A stretch of 64,000 bases of DNA from Roseibium sp. HPY-6 (GCF_040530035.1 NZ_JBEWCD010000002.1:3021793-3085792), one strand, 5' to 3'; numbered from the stretch's first letter, positions 9,163 through 19,224 are shown. The notes: generated from the letters alone by a model not told the origin. A program made the numbers and translations.

Positions 9163-10446
9163 ATGTTTGATATCAAGTGGATTCGGGAAAACGCAGACGC
9201 CTTTGATCGTGCTCTGGCCAAGCGGGGCTACGAAGCCTCCGCTGCCAAGCTGATTGCGTTGGATGATTCCCGTCGTTCCCATATCACCAAACTTCAGGAA
9301 GCCCAGGAGCGCCGGAATTCCGCGTCGAAGGAAATCGGCAAGGCAAAAGGTTCAGGCGATGACGCGCGTGCACAGGAACTGATCGACGAGGTTGCGCAGA
9401 TCAAGGCCTTCATTCAATCGGGTGAAGAAGAAGAACGCAGGCTCAATGCCGACCTGGAAGCGGCAATGGCTGTCATTCCGAATCTCCCGCACGACGACGT
9501 ACCGACGGGCGAGGACGAGAGTGGCAATGTCCTCCTGAGAACCCACGGCGACAAGCCTGTTTTCACTTTCAATGAAATGCCGAAAGAGCATTTTGAGCTG
9601 GGTGAAACCTCGGGTGACATGGATTTTGCCACTGCTGCCAAGCTATCCGGGTCACGCTTCGTGGTGCTGAAAGGTCAGATAGCGCGTCTTGAGCGCGCGC
9701 TCGGACAATTCATGATCGATCTGCACACACAGCAAAACGGCTATACGGAAGTCTCGCCGCCGCTTCTGGTAAACGATACGGCGCTTTACGGGACGGGTCA
9801 GTTGCCAAAATTTGAAGAGGATCTCTTCAAGACGACAACGGATCACTTTCTGATCCCGACAGCCGAAGTGCCCCTCACGAACCTGGTTGCAGGCGAGATT
9901 GTCTCCGAAGCGGCTTTGCCGCTGCGTGTCACCGCTCTGACCTATTGTTTCCGCTCTGAGGCGGGCTCTGCCGGTCGCGACACACGCGGGATGCTGAGAC
10001 AGCATCAGTTCCAGAAATGCGAACTGGTCTCTGTAACCAAACCGGAAGACTCTCTAGCGGAACTGGATCGCATGCTCGGGTGTGCTGAAATGGTCCTGCA
10101 GTTGCTCGGGCTGCATTACCGCGTCATGACCCTGTGCACCGGCGACATGGGTTTCGGCGCGCGCAAGACGTATGACATTGAAGTCTGGCTTCCAGGTCAG
10201 GACGCCTACCGGGAGATATCCTCGTGCTCGGTCTGCGGCGACTTCCAGGCACGGCGCATGAATGCCCGCTACCGCCCGTCGGACAGCAAGCAGCCTGTTT
10301 ACGTTCATACGCTGAACGGTTCTGGTATTGCCGTCGGACGCGCGCTGATTGCCGTTCTGGAAAATTATCAGGACGGCGACGGCTCCGTGACGGTTCCTGA
10401 GGCCCTGCGGCCTTACATGGGTGGCCTGGAAAAGATTGGCGCTTAA
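9163..10446 (+). CDS. serS: Seryl-tRNA synthetase
   Basis: 427 residues, normal for bacterial SerRS. The N-terminal helical arm (about residues 25-100) is a coiled coil that holds tRNA-Ser; the class II core follows, with motif 2 in [20 protein letters not shown] and motif 3 in [15 protein letters not shown]. The ATG chosen gives [10 protein letters not shown], the family N-terminus, behind GGGAAGTGAAG; an earlier in-frame TTG is rejected. Confidence 0.97.
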   Translation: MFDIKWIRENADAFDRALAKRGYEASAAKLIALDDSRRSHITKLQEAQERRNSASKEIGKAKGSGDDARAQELIDEVAQIKAFIQSGEEEERRLNADLEAAMAVIPNLPHDDVPTGEDESGNVLLRTHGDKPVFTFNEMPKEHFELGETSGDMDFATAAKLSGSRFVVLKGQIARLERALGQFMIDLHTQQNGYTEVSPPLLVNDTALYGTGQLPKFEEDLFKTTTDHFLIPTAEVPLTNLVAGEIVSEAALPLRVTALTYCFRSEAGSAGRDTRGMLRQHQFQKCELVSVTKPEDSLAELDRMLGCAEMVLQLLGLHYRVMTLCTGDMGFGARKTYDIEVWLPGQDAYREISSCSVCGDFQARRMNARYRPSDSKQPVYVHTLNGSGIAVGRALIAVLENYQDGDGSVTVPEALRPYMGGLEKIGA

Positions 10447-10465
10447 ACGCGCATTCGAAACAAAT

Positions 10466-10489
10466 GCGACGGGGCAAGTGCTCCGTCGC
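10466..10489. terminator. Hairpin after serS
   Basis: GCGACGG and CCGTCGC form a 7-bp GC-rich stem around a 10-base loop, 20 bp after the serS stop. No T-run follows, so it may be a transcript-stabilising hairpin rather than a full intrinsic terminator. Confidence 0.4.
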
Positions 10490-10560
10490 CTGTCCCGGAT
10501 ATGTCGGTCGGTTCAGGGCTCCCGGGATTTTCGATCGGTTCCCACGGAAGAGAGATCTAA

Positions 10561-11319
10561 ATGCGCATCCTGATCACCAATGATGACGGTATTCATTCGC
10601 CCGGCCTGGACTCGTTGGAACGTATTGCTCGGACGCTTTCAGATGATGTCTGGGTAGTCGCACCTGAAACTGACCAGAGCGGTGTCGCGCACTCGCTGAC
10701 CTTGAGCGATCCACTCCGCCTGAGAGCACTTGACGATCGACATTTTGCTGTGAAGGGCACGCCGACGGATTGCGTTATCATGGGGGTCCACAAAATCATG
10801 AAGGAGCGCCCGGACCTGGTGCTGTCCGGTATCAATCGGGGTCAGAACCTTGCGGAAGACGTGACCTATTCCGGGACTGTCGCGGGTGCAATGGAAGGCG
10901 CTATCCTTGGTATCAGGTCCATTGCGGTTTCCCAGGCATATGACTGGGACGTGAAGTCCGAACCCAATTTTTCAATTGCGGAGACACATGCTCCGGAGCT
11001 CTTTTCCAAATTGACAGAATTTCAGTTGCCGCCCTACAGCCTCCTGAATGTGAATTTCCCGGCCTGCGCACCCGATCAGGTCAAGGGTGTAAAGGTGACC
11101 GTACAGGGACACCATGAGCAGAGCGGTTTGTCGATCGATGAACGTGTGGACGGCCGCGGTTATCCATATTACTGGCTCAAGTTTCGTGAACGCGGCAAAT
11201 CGGTTCTTGATAATTCCGATCTCCAGGCAATTGCGGATGGATATGTATCCGTTTCACCGCTACGCATAGATCTGACGGCACACGATCTGGTCAGTCATCT
11301 GACAGGGGCACTGAAATAG
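10561..11319 (+). CDS. surE: 5'/3'-nucleotidase SurE
   Basis: 252 residues. SurE is a metal-dependent nucleoside monophosphatase of stationary-phase survival. The metal site is visible as ILITNDDG at the N-terminus, with Ser in DQSGVAHS and Asn in [20 protein letters not shown] precedes the ATG. Pairing with pcm just downstream is a widely conserved repair/salvage arrangement. Confidence 0.96.
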   Translation: MRILITNDDGIHSPGLDSLERIARTLSDDVWVVAPETDQSGVAHSLTLSDPLRLRALDDRHFAVKGTPTDCVIMGVHKIMKERPDLVLSGINRGQNLAEDVTYSGTVAGAMEGAILGIRSIAVSQAYDWDVKSEPNFSIAETHAPELFSKLTEFQLPPYSLLNVNFPACAPDQVKGVKVTVQGHHEQSGLSIDERVDGRGYPYYWLKFRERGKSVLDNSDLQAIADGYVSVSPLRIDLTAHDLVSHLTGALK

Positions 11320-11340
11320 ACCCGAAAAGGGGCGTAGCGA

Positions 11341-12033
11341 ATGGCCGGCCTATCTCCCGGCGACCGCGGAACAATGCAGTCGACAGCGCTTCCGGATGAA
11401 ACGGAAGCAAGGGCAGCGCTTGTGCTTGCGCTCAGGCGGCGGGGCGTCGGCGCGCGAAATGTTCTTACGGCGATAGAGCGATTGCCGCGGCGACTGTTTC
11501 TCCCGGCAAGACATCACAGTTTGGCCTATGAAGATGCAACGCTTCCAATTGAATGCGGTCAATCTGCCACGTCACCCTCGCTTGTTGCCTTCACCGTTCA
11601 GTCACTCGACATAAATGCTGGCCAGTCCGTGTTCGAGATCGGGACGGGCTCGGGATACCAGTCGGCAGTTATGGCGCATCTGGCCGGCCAAGTTGAGACC
11701 ATCGACCGTTTTGCAACGCTGACCGATCTGGCTGAACGGCGCTTTGCGGCCCTGAAATTAGGAAACGTGAAAGCGCGCCAGGCGGATGGTTTTGAAGGCC
11801 TCAAACAGAAAGGCCCGTTTGATCGTATTGTCGTAACAGCAGCGATCACCGCCATTCCGGACACCTGGGTGCAACAGCTGAAACCCGGCGGCATCCTCGT
11901 GGCACCTGTCGGGCAGCCTAATCAGCCGCAATCTCTGATTCGGTTTGTGAAGTCGGAAAGCGTGATGACCGCCGAAACGCTCATGCCGATCAGAACCGTG
12001 ATGCTGCAAAACGGGCTGGCGCTTAAACTCTAG
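11341..12033 (+). CDS. pcm: Protein-L-isoaspartate O-methyltransferase
   Basis: 230 residues. Repairs isoaspartyl residues in aged proteins using S-adenosylmethionine. The SAM motif is VFEIGTGSGYQSAVMAHL near residues 97-114, preceded by the substrate loop CGQSATSPSLVAF (family form GQTISxP is varied here). A second Met at residue 12 is a possible start. Lies 21 bp after surE, probably one transcript. Confidence 0.92.
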   Translation: MAGLSPGDRGTMQSTALPDETEARAALVLALRRRGVGARNVLTAIERLPRRLFLPARHHSLAYEDATLPIECGQSATSPSLVAFTVQSLDINAGQSVFEIGTGSGYQSAVMAHLAGQVETIDRFATLTDLAERRFAALKLGNVKARQADGFEGLKQKGPFDRIVVTAAITAIPDTWVQQLKPGGILVAPVGQPNQPQSLIRFVKSESVMTAETLMPIRTVMLQNGLALKL

Positions 12034-12214
12034 GGTGGAAAACACGGGGTGTACGCAGATGAAAAGCGAATCCCTGGCGAGAAGTAAGTGCTGTAATTTA
12101 CTATAAAGACCCCGCGCGAACATTTACTTCGACAGAAAAAGTCAGAGAAATCTGCCGTTTTGCGTTTAACAGCGCAGCATCTTTAGCCTTTATAAACCTT
12201 ACTGGCGTCTACTC

Positions 12215-12222
12215 TTAACCAT
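12215..12222 (+). promoter_or_regulatory. Candidate CtrA half-site TTAACCAT before the LysM/LytM gene
   Basis: The octamer TTAACCAT equals the strong half-site known for the cell-cycle regulator CtrA in alphaproteobacteria. It ends 19 bp before the ATG of an envelope-division gene. A single half-site of 8 bp occurs by chance, so this is suggestive only. Confidence 0.3.
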
Positions 12223-12241
12223 AGCAGCCATTGTTAGCGGT

Positions 12242-13633
12242 ATGAGTAAGGCGATGAAAAAGCGGACGCGCACCCTCCGCGGGGATCTTCTGAGTAAAGC
12301 AGCGACAGTGTCCATGGTCGCGGTCTTTCTCGCAGGTTGTTCCAGTGCAGTTGAGCGCTTCGGAGAACCTCCTTATTACACGGGAAATACGCAAAACCAG
12401 CGTGAGATTCTGAACAGAACTCCGCAGCCGTCCTATCAGGATATCGCGAACGGGCCAGGAGGAACGAGCGCGGGTCTGCCGCCAGCCGGGTCATCGCCCG
12501 TGACGACCGGTTCGGTGCCCAGCCATCGCGCGGATATTCAATCCAAACCGCTTCCTGCGCCAACGCAGGCCGCAAAAGCGGCAGCGCCTGTTTCGACATT
12601 GCCGGCACCTGAAACAGTCAGCGCCGCTCCAGGCAGGAACTGGAAGGGCTGGACGGCGGCGGGCGGCACGAGGGTCACTGCCCGGCAGGGCGACAATCTG
12701 AATTCGATCGCGAGACGCTACGGGGTGCCTGTTCAAGCACTGGCGTCTGTCAACGGCATCAGCGACGCCAGCGGTGTTCGGACAGGGCAGAGCGTGATTA
12801 TTCCGACCTATGTCTATGCCGAACGCAATGGCTCTAGCAGCACGACTGCAGGTGAAACCGGAAAGGTGAAACTGCCGAGCGTTAGCGCAAACGAAACGAT
12901 TGTCACAAGTTCCGTCTCCACCGTTTCCGGTTCAACACCACGTCCGACACGAAAGCCTTTCAAGCAACCGACATTTACGCAGATCAGCACGACTGAAACA
13001 GTTGTTGCAGAGGCAGATGTCGTACGCGTCAGTGCGTCGCCGAAGCGTAAACCGGCGGTCGCGGCAACTCAGCTCACGACGGCGTCCATTTCAACCGAAA
13101 CGACAAGCGTTCAGGTGACGCCAGCTGTTGCGACGCCGTCGTCGCAAGTTCAAAAGGCATCGCTGCCAGCGCCTGCATTGACGCAAGAGGCGCGTCCTAC
13201 CGAACCGATCAAGACGCCGTCTGTTGCAAATCTCCAGGAAGAGAAGGCGACCACCGCAAAATTCCGTTGGCCGGTTCGCGGCCGGATCATCTCCGACTTC
13301 GGGACGAAACCGGGAGGCGGCAAGAACGAAGGTGTAAACTTGGCAGTACCGGAGGGAACTCCTGTGAAGGCTGCTGACGCTGGCACCGTGATTTACTCGG
13401 GCAACGAGCTTAAAGGCTACGGAAATCTCGTCCTCGTGCGCCACAGTGAAGGTTGGGTTTCGGCTTATGCGCATAACAGCGAGTTGAAAGTAAAACGCGG
13501 TGACAAGATCCGTCGTGGCGACGTGGTCGGCCTGGCCGGTGCGACAGGGTCCGTAAATCAGCCTCAGGTGCATTTTGAGCTTCGCAAGGGCAACAAGCCG
13601 GTCGATCCGCTCCAGCATCTGCCACGCCGTTAA
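12242..13633 (+). CDS. LysM and degenerate LytM (M23) lipoprotein, NlpD/DipM-like
   Basis: 463 residues. A basic N-terminus and hydrophobic core end in the lipobox LAGC (Cys 33), so it is a lipoprotein. A LysM peptidoglycan-binding domain spans about 143-190, then a long Pro/Thr/Ser-rich linker, and an M23/LytM fold from about residue 340. The zinc ligands look lost: the HxGxD site reads NEGVN and the HxH site reads QVH, as in activators such as NlpD or DipM rather than active endopeptidases. It follows pcm, the usual rhizobial place for this gene. Confidence 0.85.
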   Translation: MSKAMKKRTRTLRGDLLSKAATVSMVAVFLAGCSSAVERFGEPPYYTGNTQNQREILNRTPQPSYQDIANGPGGTSAGLPPAGSSPVTTGSVPSHRADIQSKPLPAPTQAAKAAAPVSTLPAPETVSAAPGRNWKGWTAAGGTRVTARQGDNLNSIARRYGVPVQALASVNGISDASGVRTGQSVIIPTYVYAERNGSSSTTAGETGKVKLPSVSANETIVTSSVSTVSGSTPRPTRKPFKQPTFTQISTTETVVAEADVVRVSASPKRKPAVAATQLTTASISTETTSVQVTPAVATPSSQVQKASLPAPALTQEARPTEPIKTPSVANLQEEKATTAKFRWPVRGRIISDFGTKPGGGKNEGVNLAVPEGTPVKAADAGTVIYSGNELKGYGNLVLVRHSEGWVSAYAHNSELKVKRGDKIRRGDVVGLAGATGSVNQPQVHFELRKGNKPVDPLQHLPRR

Positions 13634-13647
13634 ACAAAACAGCATGT

Positions 13648-13673
13648 GCGGCGAGGGGAGTTTTCCTCGCCGC
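13648..13673. terminator. Hairpin after the LysM/LytM gene
   Basis: GCGGCGAGG and CCTCGCCGC form a perfect 9-bp stem with an 8-base loop containing TTTT, 14 bp past the stop. There is no downstream T-run. It also lies downstream of the convergent minus-strand ATPase gene and may serve both. Confidence 0.55.
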
Positions 13674-13831
13674 GATCTATTCCTTCACACAGGTTCTCTG
13701 TCGATGTTTTAAACCTGAGAAACGCCTGAATGCTTCTCAAACCATCAATTGAGATGTCCCGATCCATCTGCACGAATGAAACGCGATAATCTAGCTGCCC
13801 AAGCTTGCCGCAGCGTCTTGAAGTGCTCTTC

Positions 13832-14704
13832 TTACGGAAGCGTTTTGCCCTGGCGACCAGCCAGATCCTGTATGAATTGAAACGCTACACGTCCGGAACG
13901 GCTGCCTCGTGTCGTCGCCCATTCAAGCGCCTGAGCACGCATTTCGTCTTCAACGATCTTAAGATCGAAATGGACTGCATAGCCGCGCACCATCTCCAGA
14001 TAATCATCCTGGCTGCATTTGTGAAAACCGAGCCAAAGGCCAAAGCGATCCGATAGGGAGACCTTTTCCTCGACTGCCTCTGCCGGATTGATCGCCGTTG
14101 AACGTTCATTCTCGATCATATCGCGCGGGAGCAGATGGCGCCGGTTTGAGGTTGCGTAAAAGATGACATTTTCCGGCCGGCCCTCAATTCCACCTTCCAG
14201 AACGGCTTTCAGCGATTTGTAGGACGTGTCGTCGTTATCGAAACTAAGGTCGTCGCAAAAGATGATGAAGCGATGCGGGGCCTGCCGGATCTGAGACATC
14301 AGTTTCGGAAGGGTTTCAATGTCTTCACGGTGGATTTCGATCAGTTTCAAATCGCCTTTATCAGGCTCTCGATTGACGGCCGCATGGGCCGCCTTGACCA
14401 GAGACGACTTGCCCATACCGCGCGCACCCCACAAAAGAGCATTGTTAGCAGGCAGGCCGCTTGCAAACCGTTTTGTGTTGTCGAGAAGCAGATCGCGCAC
14501 ATGCGAAACAGCACACAGCAGCGATATGTCGACCCGATTGACTTTCTCAACCGGCTGGAGTTCACCGGGGTCGGGTACCCACACGAAGGCGTCTGCACTG
14601 GACCAATCCGCCGGACGCGGCGCTGACGGCACAGCGCGCCCGATCAGATCCAGCAGAGAATCGAGTTTGGCGTTCAATGAGGCAAGGTCGTTTTGCGCGC
14701 TCAT
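13832..14704 (-). CDS. AAA-type ATPase, DUF815 family
   Basis: 290 residues. Walker A GARGMGKSS near residue 92 and Walker B FIIFCDDLSF near residue 147 are clear, and ATSNRRHLLPRDM is a sensor-1-like segment; this combination is typical of the DUF815 ATPase family. Function is unknown. An in-frame extension upstream of this ATG lacks family similarity. It is transcribed away from yajC and sits between pcm/lytM and yajC, a conserved rhizobial location. Confidence 0.85.
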   Translation of the reverse strand: MSAQNDLASLNAKLDSLLDLIGRAVPSAPRPADWSSADAFVWVPDPGELQPVEKVNRVDISLLCAVSHVRDLLLDNTKRFASGLPANNALLWGARGMGKSSLVKAAHAAVNREPDKGDLKLIEIHREDIETLPKLMSQIRQAPHRFIIFCDDLSFDNDDTSYKSLKAVLEGGIEGRPENVIFYATSNRRHLLPRDMIENERSTAINPAEAVEEKVSLSDRFGLWLGFHKCSQDDYLEMVRGYAVHFDLKIVEDEMRAQALEWATTRGSRSGRVAFQFIQDLAGRQGKTLP

Positions 14705-14941
14705 AATTCTTGCAACCCTGGTCAAAAAGGCCCATCTGAGGCCCTGAAACATGTTGCGAGACCAGTAGCATGAGGCAGGTGAAGCGAAAACGCCAATTAT
14801 TCCCATACCGGTACGCCGGAATCCGCTTGCAAAGCTTGAAATGAGGCGCGCCGCCGTTATAGTCCGCGCCACCAGAATTCAGAGCGTTTGATGGTGCTGC
14901 CGAGGTGCGGCACAAGCAAAAACGCCCCTTAGGAGAGATGA

Positions 14942-15274
14942 ATGTTGATCACCCCAGCGTATGCGCAATCAGCCGGAGCCGCAGGTCCGAGTTTTCTGAT
15001 TCAGATCCTGCCGTTCGTGGCAATCTTTGCGATCATGTATTTCCTGATCATCCGGCCACAGCGCCAGCGCATGAAACAGCATCAGGAAATGGTTGCAAAC
15101 CTGCGCCGCGGTGACACCATTGTGACCACCGGGGGACTTATCGGCAAAGTGTCGAAGGTGGTAGACGATGGCGAATTGCAAGTGGAACTTTCGGAAGGCG
15201 TGAAAGTGCGCGTGGTACGCTCCATGGTGCAGGAAGTCAGATCCAAGACCGAGCCTGCCAAGGAAAATTCGTAA
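14942..15274 (+). CDS. yajC: Preprotein translocase subunit YajC
   Basis: 110 residues. One membrane helix (QILPFVAIFAIMYFLIIRPQ) followed by the conserved RPQRQRMKQHQEM and GDTIVTTGGLIGKV segments. YajC associates with SecDF in the inner membrane. TTAGGAGAGATGA precedes the ATG. Confidence 0.97.
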   Translation: MLITPAYAQSAGAAGPSFLIQILPFVAIFAIMYFLIIRPQRQRMKQHQEMVANLRRGDTIVTTGGLIGKVSKVVDDGELQVELSEGVKVRVVRSMVQEVRSKTEPAKENS

Positions 15275-15347
15275 GACGCGCTTGAACCGCATCGATCCAA
15301 TTGCCATGCCGGTTTGTCGCCGGCCTGGCTGCTTTTAAGGCTCTATC

Positions 15348-16958
15348 ATGCTCCATTTTGCCCGCTGGAAAATCGTGCTGATCATGATTGTGGTTGCCGC
15401 TGGCATTATCACAACGCTGCCGAATTTCTTTTCCGCCAAACAACTCGAGGCCTGGCCCGATTTCCTGCCGAAAAACCAGATGGTACTGGGTCTTGATCTG
15501 CAAGGTGGCGCATATCTTCTCTACGAAGTGGACCAGGAAGACTACATCAAGAAACGGTTTGAGGCGCTCGAGGGCGATGTGCGCGATGTCCTGCGGCAAA
15601 ATCCCAGAATTGGGTACACAGGGCTCTCGGCGTCCAATGACTCGCTACAGGTGCGAATTCGAGATTTGACGCGGCTGGACGAGGCAAGAGAGCGACTGGC
15701 ACCACTCGTCAATCCGCTCGTATCAAATCTCTTCGCCGGTCAGCCGGTCGATGAATTCGATCTGACTGTAAACGACAACGGATTGGTTCGTTTCACCTAT
15801 TCAGAAGAAGGTCTGGACAACAGGCTCCAGTCGATTGTCCAGCAGTCGATCGAGGTCATTCGAAAACGCGTCGACGAACTTGGTACGACCGAGCCGAACA
15901 TTCAGCGCCAGGGCCGTGACCGTATTCTTGTTGAAGCCCCGGGCGAAGGCGATCCGGAACGGCTGAAAGATCTGATCGGTGAAACTGCTCTGTTGAGTTT
16001 TCATCTTGTCGATCGGAACATGACCGGCGAACAGGCTCTGCAAAACCGGCCGCCGCCTGGAACTTCTGTGTTCATGTCCGTCGACGATCCGCCTATTCCG
16101 TATCTCCTGGAAACAAACCCGCTCCTGGGCGGGGAAGATCTGGTCGATGCTCAGGTCGCCTTCGGCCAGTATTCGAACGAACCGGTCGTCACCTTCCGTT
16201 TCAACCAGTCCGGCGCGCGTGAGTTCGCAAGGGTCACAACGGAAAACGTGAACTTTCCTTTCGCGATTGTTCTGGACGGTGAGGTCATCTCGGCACCTGT
16301 GATCCGCGAACCGATCGTGGGGGGCTCCGGGCAGATTTCGGGTGATTTCACGATTGAGGCTGCTCAGGACCTTGCAATCCTGCTGCGTGCCGGGGCGCTT
16401 CCGGCACAGTTGACTGTCATTGAGGAAAGGTCAATCGGACCAGGCCTTGGCGCTGACTCCATCGAAGCCGGTCAAATCGCGTCTATTATTGCCGGTGTGG
16501 CGGTGATCGTATTCATGATCCTTGCCTATGGCCGTTTCGGTGTGATTGCCGATCTGGCACTGATGACGAACATCTTTCTGATCTTCGGGGCCCTGACGGT
16601 CCTGCAGGCGACACTGACGTTGCCGGGCATCGCCGGCATCGTGCTGACGATCGGCATGGCGGTGGATGCCAATGTGCTCATCTTTGAACGAATACGGGAG
16701 GAATCGCGCGCTGGCAGGTCGGTGATATCCGCGATTGACGCTGGTTACAGCAGGGCGCTTGGAACAATCCTTGATGCCAACATCACCACATTGATCGCAG
16801 CCGTCATCCTGTTCCAGCTTGGATCCGGACCGGTCCGTGGCTTTGCCGTTACTCTTGCGATCGGGATTTTCACGACCGTGTTCTCGGCCTTTACGTTCAG
16901 CCGGCTGCTGGTGGCACTTTGGATTCGCCGCCGCCGCCCGTCCGTGTTGCCGATCTGA
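15348..16958 (+). CDS. secD: Protein translocase subunit SecD
   Basis: 536 residues. SecD uses the proton gradient to pull proteins through SecYEG on the periplasmic side. The N-terminal helix is followed by the D1 motif LGLDLQGGAYLLYEVD, the large periplasmic domain, and six-helix RND core with GIVLTIGMAVDANVLIFERIREE, which carries the conserved Asp. Separate secD and secF genes, as here, are typical of Gram-negatives. Confidence 0.97.
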   Translation: MLHFARWKIVLIMIVVAAGIITTLPNFFSAKQLEAWPDFLPKNQMVLGLDLQGGAYLLYEVDQEDYIKKRFEALEGDVRDVLRQNPRIGYTGLSASNDSLQVRIRDLTRLDEARERLAPLVNPLVSNLFAGQPVDEFDLTVNDNGLVRFTYSEEGLDNRLQSIVQQSIEVIRKRVDELGTTEPNIQRQGRDRILVEAPGEGDPERLKDLIGETALLSFHLVDRNMTGEQALQNRPPPGTSVFMSVDDPPIPYLLETNPLLGGEDLVDAQVAFGQYSNEPVVTFRFNQSGAREFARVTTENVNFPFAIVLDGEVISAPVIREPIVGGSGQISGDFTIEAAQDLAILLRAGALPAQLTVIEERSIGPGLGADSIEAGQIASIIAGVAVIVFMILAYGRFGVIADLALMTNIFLIFGALTVLQATLTLPGIAGIVLTIGMAVDANVLIFERIREESRAGRSVISAIDAGYSRALGTILDANITTLIAAVILFQLGSGPVRGFAVTLAIGIFTTVFSAFTFSRLLVALWIRRRRPSVLPI

Positions 16959-16975
16959 TCCGGGAGAAATAAGAA

Positions 16976-17926
16976 ATGTTGCTAAGACTTGTTCCGGACA
17001 ACACCCATATCAAGTTCATGTGGCTTCGGAAATTCAGTTTTCCGTTGTCCGTTATACTTGTAATCGCCTCGCTCACCGGCTTTTTCACCGTCGGTATGAA
17101 CTACGGCATCGATTTTAAGGGCGGAACGATCATCGAAATCAAGACCGATGGTCCGGCCGATATCGGTGAAATCCGTTCCGAACTGTCATCGCTCAATCTG
17201 GGTGACGTGCAGGTCCAGGAATTCGGTGCTCCAGACGATATTCTCATTCGCGTTGAAGAGCAGCCTGGCGGCGAGTTAGCGCAGCAGACCGTGGTCCAGA
17301 ACGTCCGCACGATCTTTGCTGATGACAATGTCGATTTCCGGCGCGTCGAGGTCGTTGGGCCGCGCGTTTCCGGCGAACTGGCGCAAGCCGGTGCCATAGC
17401 TGTCGCGGCAGCGCTGTTTGCGATCATGATCTATATCTGGTTCCGCTTCGAGTGGCACTTTGCAGTCGGTGCGATCCTGACCACCGCCAACGACGTTGTG
17501 GTCACGATAGGACTGTTTGTGCTGCTGCAGCTGGATTTCTCGCTGTCCAGTATCGCGGCGGTTCTGACAATCATAGGGTATTCGCTCAACGATACAGTTG
17601 TGGTCTATGACCGCATCCGGGAAAACCTGCGCAAATACAAGAAACGACCGCTGACGGAAATTCTGGATCAGTCCATCAACGAAACGTTGTCGCGTACAAC
17701 GATGACCTCTGTCACGACCCTGCTGGCGTTGATTGCGCTCTACGTCTTCGGCGGCGAGGTCATCCAGTCCTTCACGCTGGCCATGATTTTCGGCATCGTG
17801 ATCGGAACCTATTCGTCGATCTTCCTGGCTGCGCCTTTCCTCATTCTGTTGAAACTGCGTCCGGATGCGTTGTCGCGCAATGACGAGGACGACAAGAATG
17901 AAACCAAGGAAAAGGCAACCGTCTGA
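16976..17926 (+). CDS. secF: Protein translocase subunit SecF
   Basis: 316 residues with the SecF signature MNYGIDFKGGTIIEIK and the transmembrane motif GYSLNDTVVVYDRIREN. Forms the SecDF complex with the gene 17 bp upstream. A charged tail (NDEDDKNETKEKATV) ends the protein. Confidence 0.97.
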   Translation: MLLRLVPDNTHIKFMWLRKFSFPLSVILVIASLTGFFTVGMNYGIDFKGGTIIEIKTDGPADIGEIRSELSSLNLGDVQVQEFGAPDDILIRVEEQPGGELAQQTVVQNVRTIFADDNVDFRRVEVVGPRVSGELAQAGAIAVAAALFAIMIYIWFRFEWHFAVGAILTTANDVVVTIGLFVLLQLDFSLSSIAAVLTIIGYSLNDTVVVYDRIRENLRKYKKRPLTEILDQSINETLSRTTMTSVTTLLALIALYVFGGEVIQSFTLAMIFGIVIGTYSSIFLAAPFLILLKLRPDALSRNDEDDKNETKEKATV

Positions 17927-17938
17927 GGACCATACCTG

Positions 17939-18316
17939 ATGGAAATCCGGAACGCCCATTTTCCGGGCCGGGCACCGCTTGATGCTTATGGCAATGGCGG
18001 CTTCCGGTTCGCGAAAATGTCCCACCAGGGGTCCATACTCTGTGTCCCGAGCGGAATCTACGGATGGAATATCGGCGATACGGCGGGCTTCAGCGAAGAG
18101 GCATTTGAGCGTGTCTTTGAAGAACAATCGGACATTGAGGTCCTGCTTGTGGGAACAGGGAGGGACCTCTCGCCATTGACACCTGCGTTGAAGGACCTGT
18201 TCCGCGAAGCGGGAATACTGGCTGATCCGATGTCGACAGGTGCGGCAGTTCGCACATTCAATGTTTTGTTGTCGGAAGACCGGGCCGTCGCGGCGGCTTT
18301 ACTGGCGGTGGACTAG
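17939..18316 (+). CDS. Mth938-domain protein (DUF498, NDUFAF3-like)
   Basis: 125 residues matching the Mth938/DUF498 fold, to which the mitochondrial complex I assembly factor NDUFAF3 belongs. Recognisable segments are GNGGFRFAKMSHQGSILCVP and EVLLVGTGRDLSPL. It starts 12 bp after secF and lies 27 bp before a phytoene-synthase-fold gene, forming a unit with it. A role in respiratory complex I assembly is inferred from the eukaryotic relatives, not shown here. Confidence 0.82.
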   Translation: MEIRNAHFPGRAPLDAYGNGGFRFAKMSHQGSILCVPSGIYGWNIGDTAGFSEEAFERVFEEQSDIEVLLVGTGRDLSPLTPALKDLFREAGILADPMSTGAAVRTFNVLLSEDRAVAAALLAVD

Positions 18317-18343
18317 TTTCGATCCTGTGCCATATGGGCGACT

Positions 18344-19195
18344 ATGACTACTGACTTCGATCATGCCGCCGATGTAGTGCGCCGCTATGACAAGGACCGA
18401 TATCTCAGCGCCCTTTTGGCACCTGAACAGCATCGGGCCGCTCTGATGGCGATATATGCGTTCAGTGCGGAAATCGCGCGTGTGCGTGAGGTTGTTTCGG
18501 AGCCCTTGCCCGGTGAAATGCGCCTGCAATGGTGGCGAGACCTTCTTGAAGGAACGGAGCATGGCGCCGCGGCATCCAATCCGGTCGCAAACGCTCTCAT
18601 TCAAACAATCACAAAGTACGATCTGCCCAGAAACGGGCTCATCGCCATGACCGAAGCAAGGGTGTTCGATCTTTATGATGATCCGATGCCCAGCCTGAAC
18701 GACCTGGAAGGATACACCGGCGAAACTGTCTCCGGTCTCATCCAGTTGGGTTGCCTGATCCTGAATGATGGCGATGATCCCGGAACGGCAACAGCTGCCG
18801 GGCATGCGGGCGTTGCTTATGGAATGACAGGACTGATGCGCGCACTACCATGGCACGCTTCCCGCCGGCAGATGTTTCTGCCAAAGGACCTGATTGAAAG
18901 ACATGGAGTTGATAGCGAGACCGTCTTCCGCGGCGAGACCACGCCGCAATTGCAGGCCGCCCTTGGCGAAATGCGTGAGCATGCCCGCCACCACCTGAAG
19001 CGTGTTCGCGAAGCTGCTGATACTGTTCCGGAAAAATGCGGCAACGCGGTGCTGCCACTTGTGCTTGTTGAACCGTTTTTGAAAAAGATGGAAGCGAACG
19101 CTTTCGATCCGCTTCACGGTTCATCGGAAATATCTCAGCTCAAGCGGCAATGGTTGCTTTGGAGAGCGTCTGCAGCGCCTTTGAAACGGATCTGA
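18344..19195 (+). CDS. Squalene/phytoene synthase-fold protein, NDUFAF6-like
   Basis: 283 residues with the trans-isoprenyl diphosphate synthase fold (LQWWRDLLEG, GYTGETVSGLIQLG, YGMTGLMRALPWHA). The first Asp-rich catalytic motif of true phytoene synthases is replaced by SAEIARVREVVSE, so it is unlikely to be a carotenoid enzyme; no crt genes are near. This matches the NDUFAF6 branch, a complex I assembly factor in mitochondria. The ribosome site is weak. Confidence 0.82.
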   Translation: MTTDFDHAADVVRRYDKDRYLSALLAPEQHRAALMAIYAFSAEIARVREVVSEPLPGEMRLQWWRDLLEGTEHGAAASNPVANALIQTITKYDLPRNGLIAMTEARVFDLYDDPMPSLNDLEGYTGETVSGLIQLGCLILNDGDDPGTATAAGHAGVAYGMTGLMRALPWHASRRQMFLPKDLIERHGVDSETVFRGETTPQLQAALGEMREHARHHLKRVREAADTVPEKCGNAVLPLVLVEPFLKKMEANAFDPLHGSSEISQLKRQWLLWRASAAPLKRI

Positions 19196-19224
19196 CGTGC
19201 CCTTTCGTGCCTAGCCACGAAAGG

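Noticed and set aside
18344..19195. Carotenoid phytoene synthase
   Set aside because: The Asp-rich catalytic motif is missing and no carotenoid genes are nearby; the NDUFAF6-like branch fits better.
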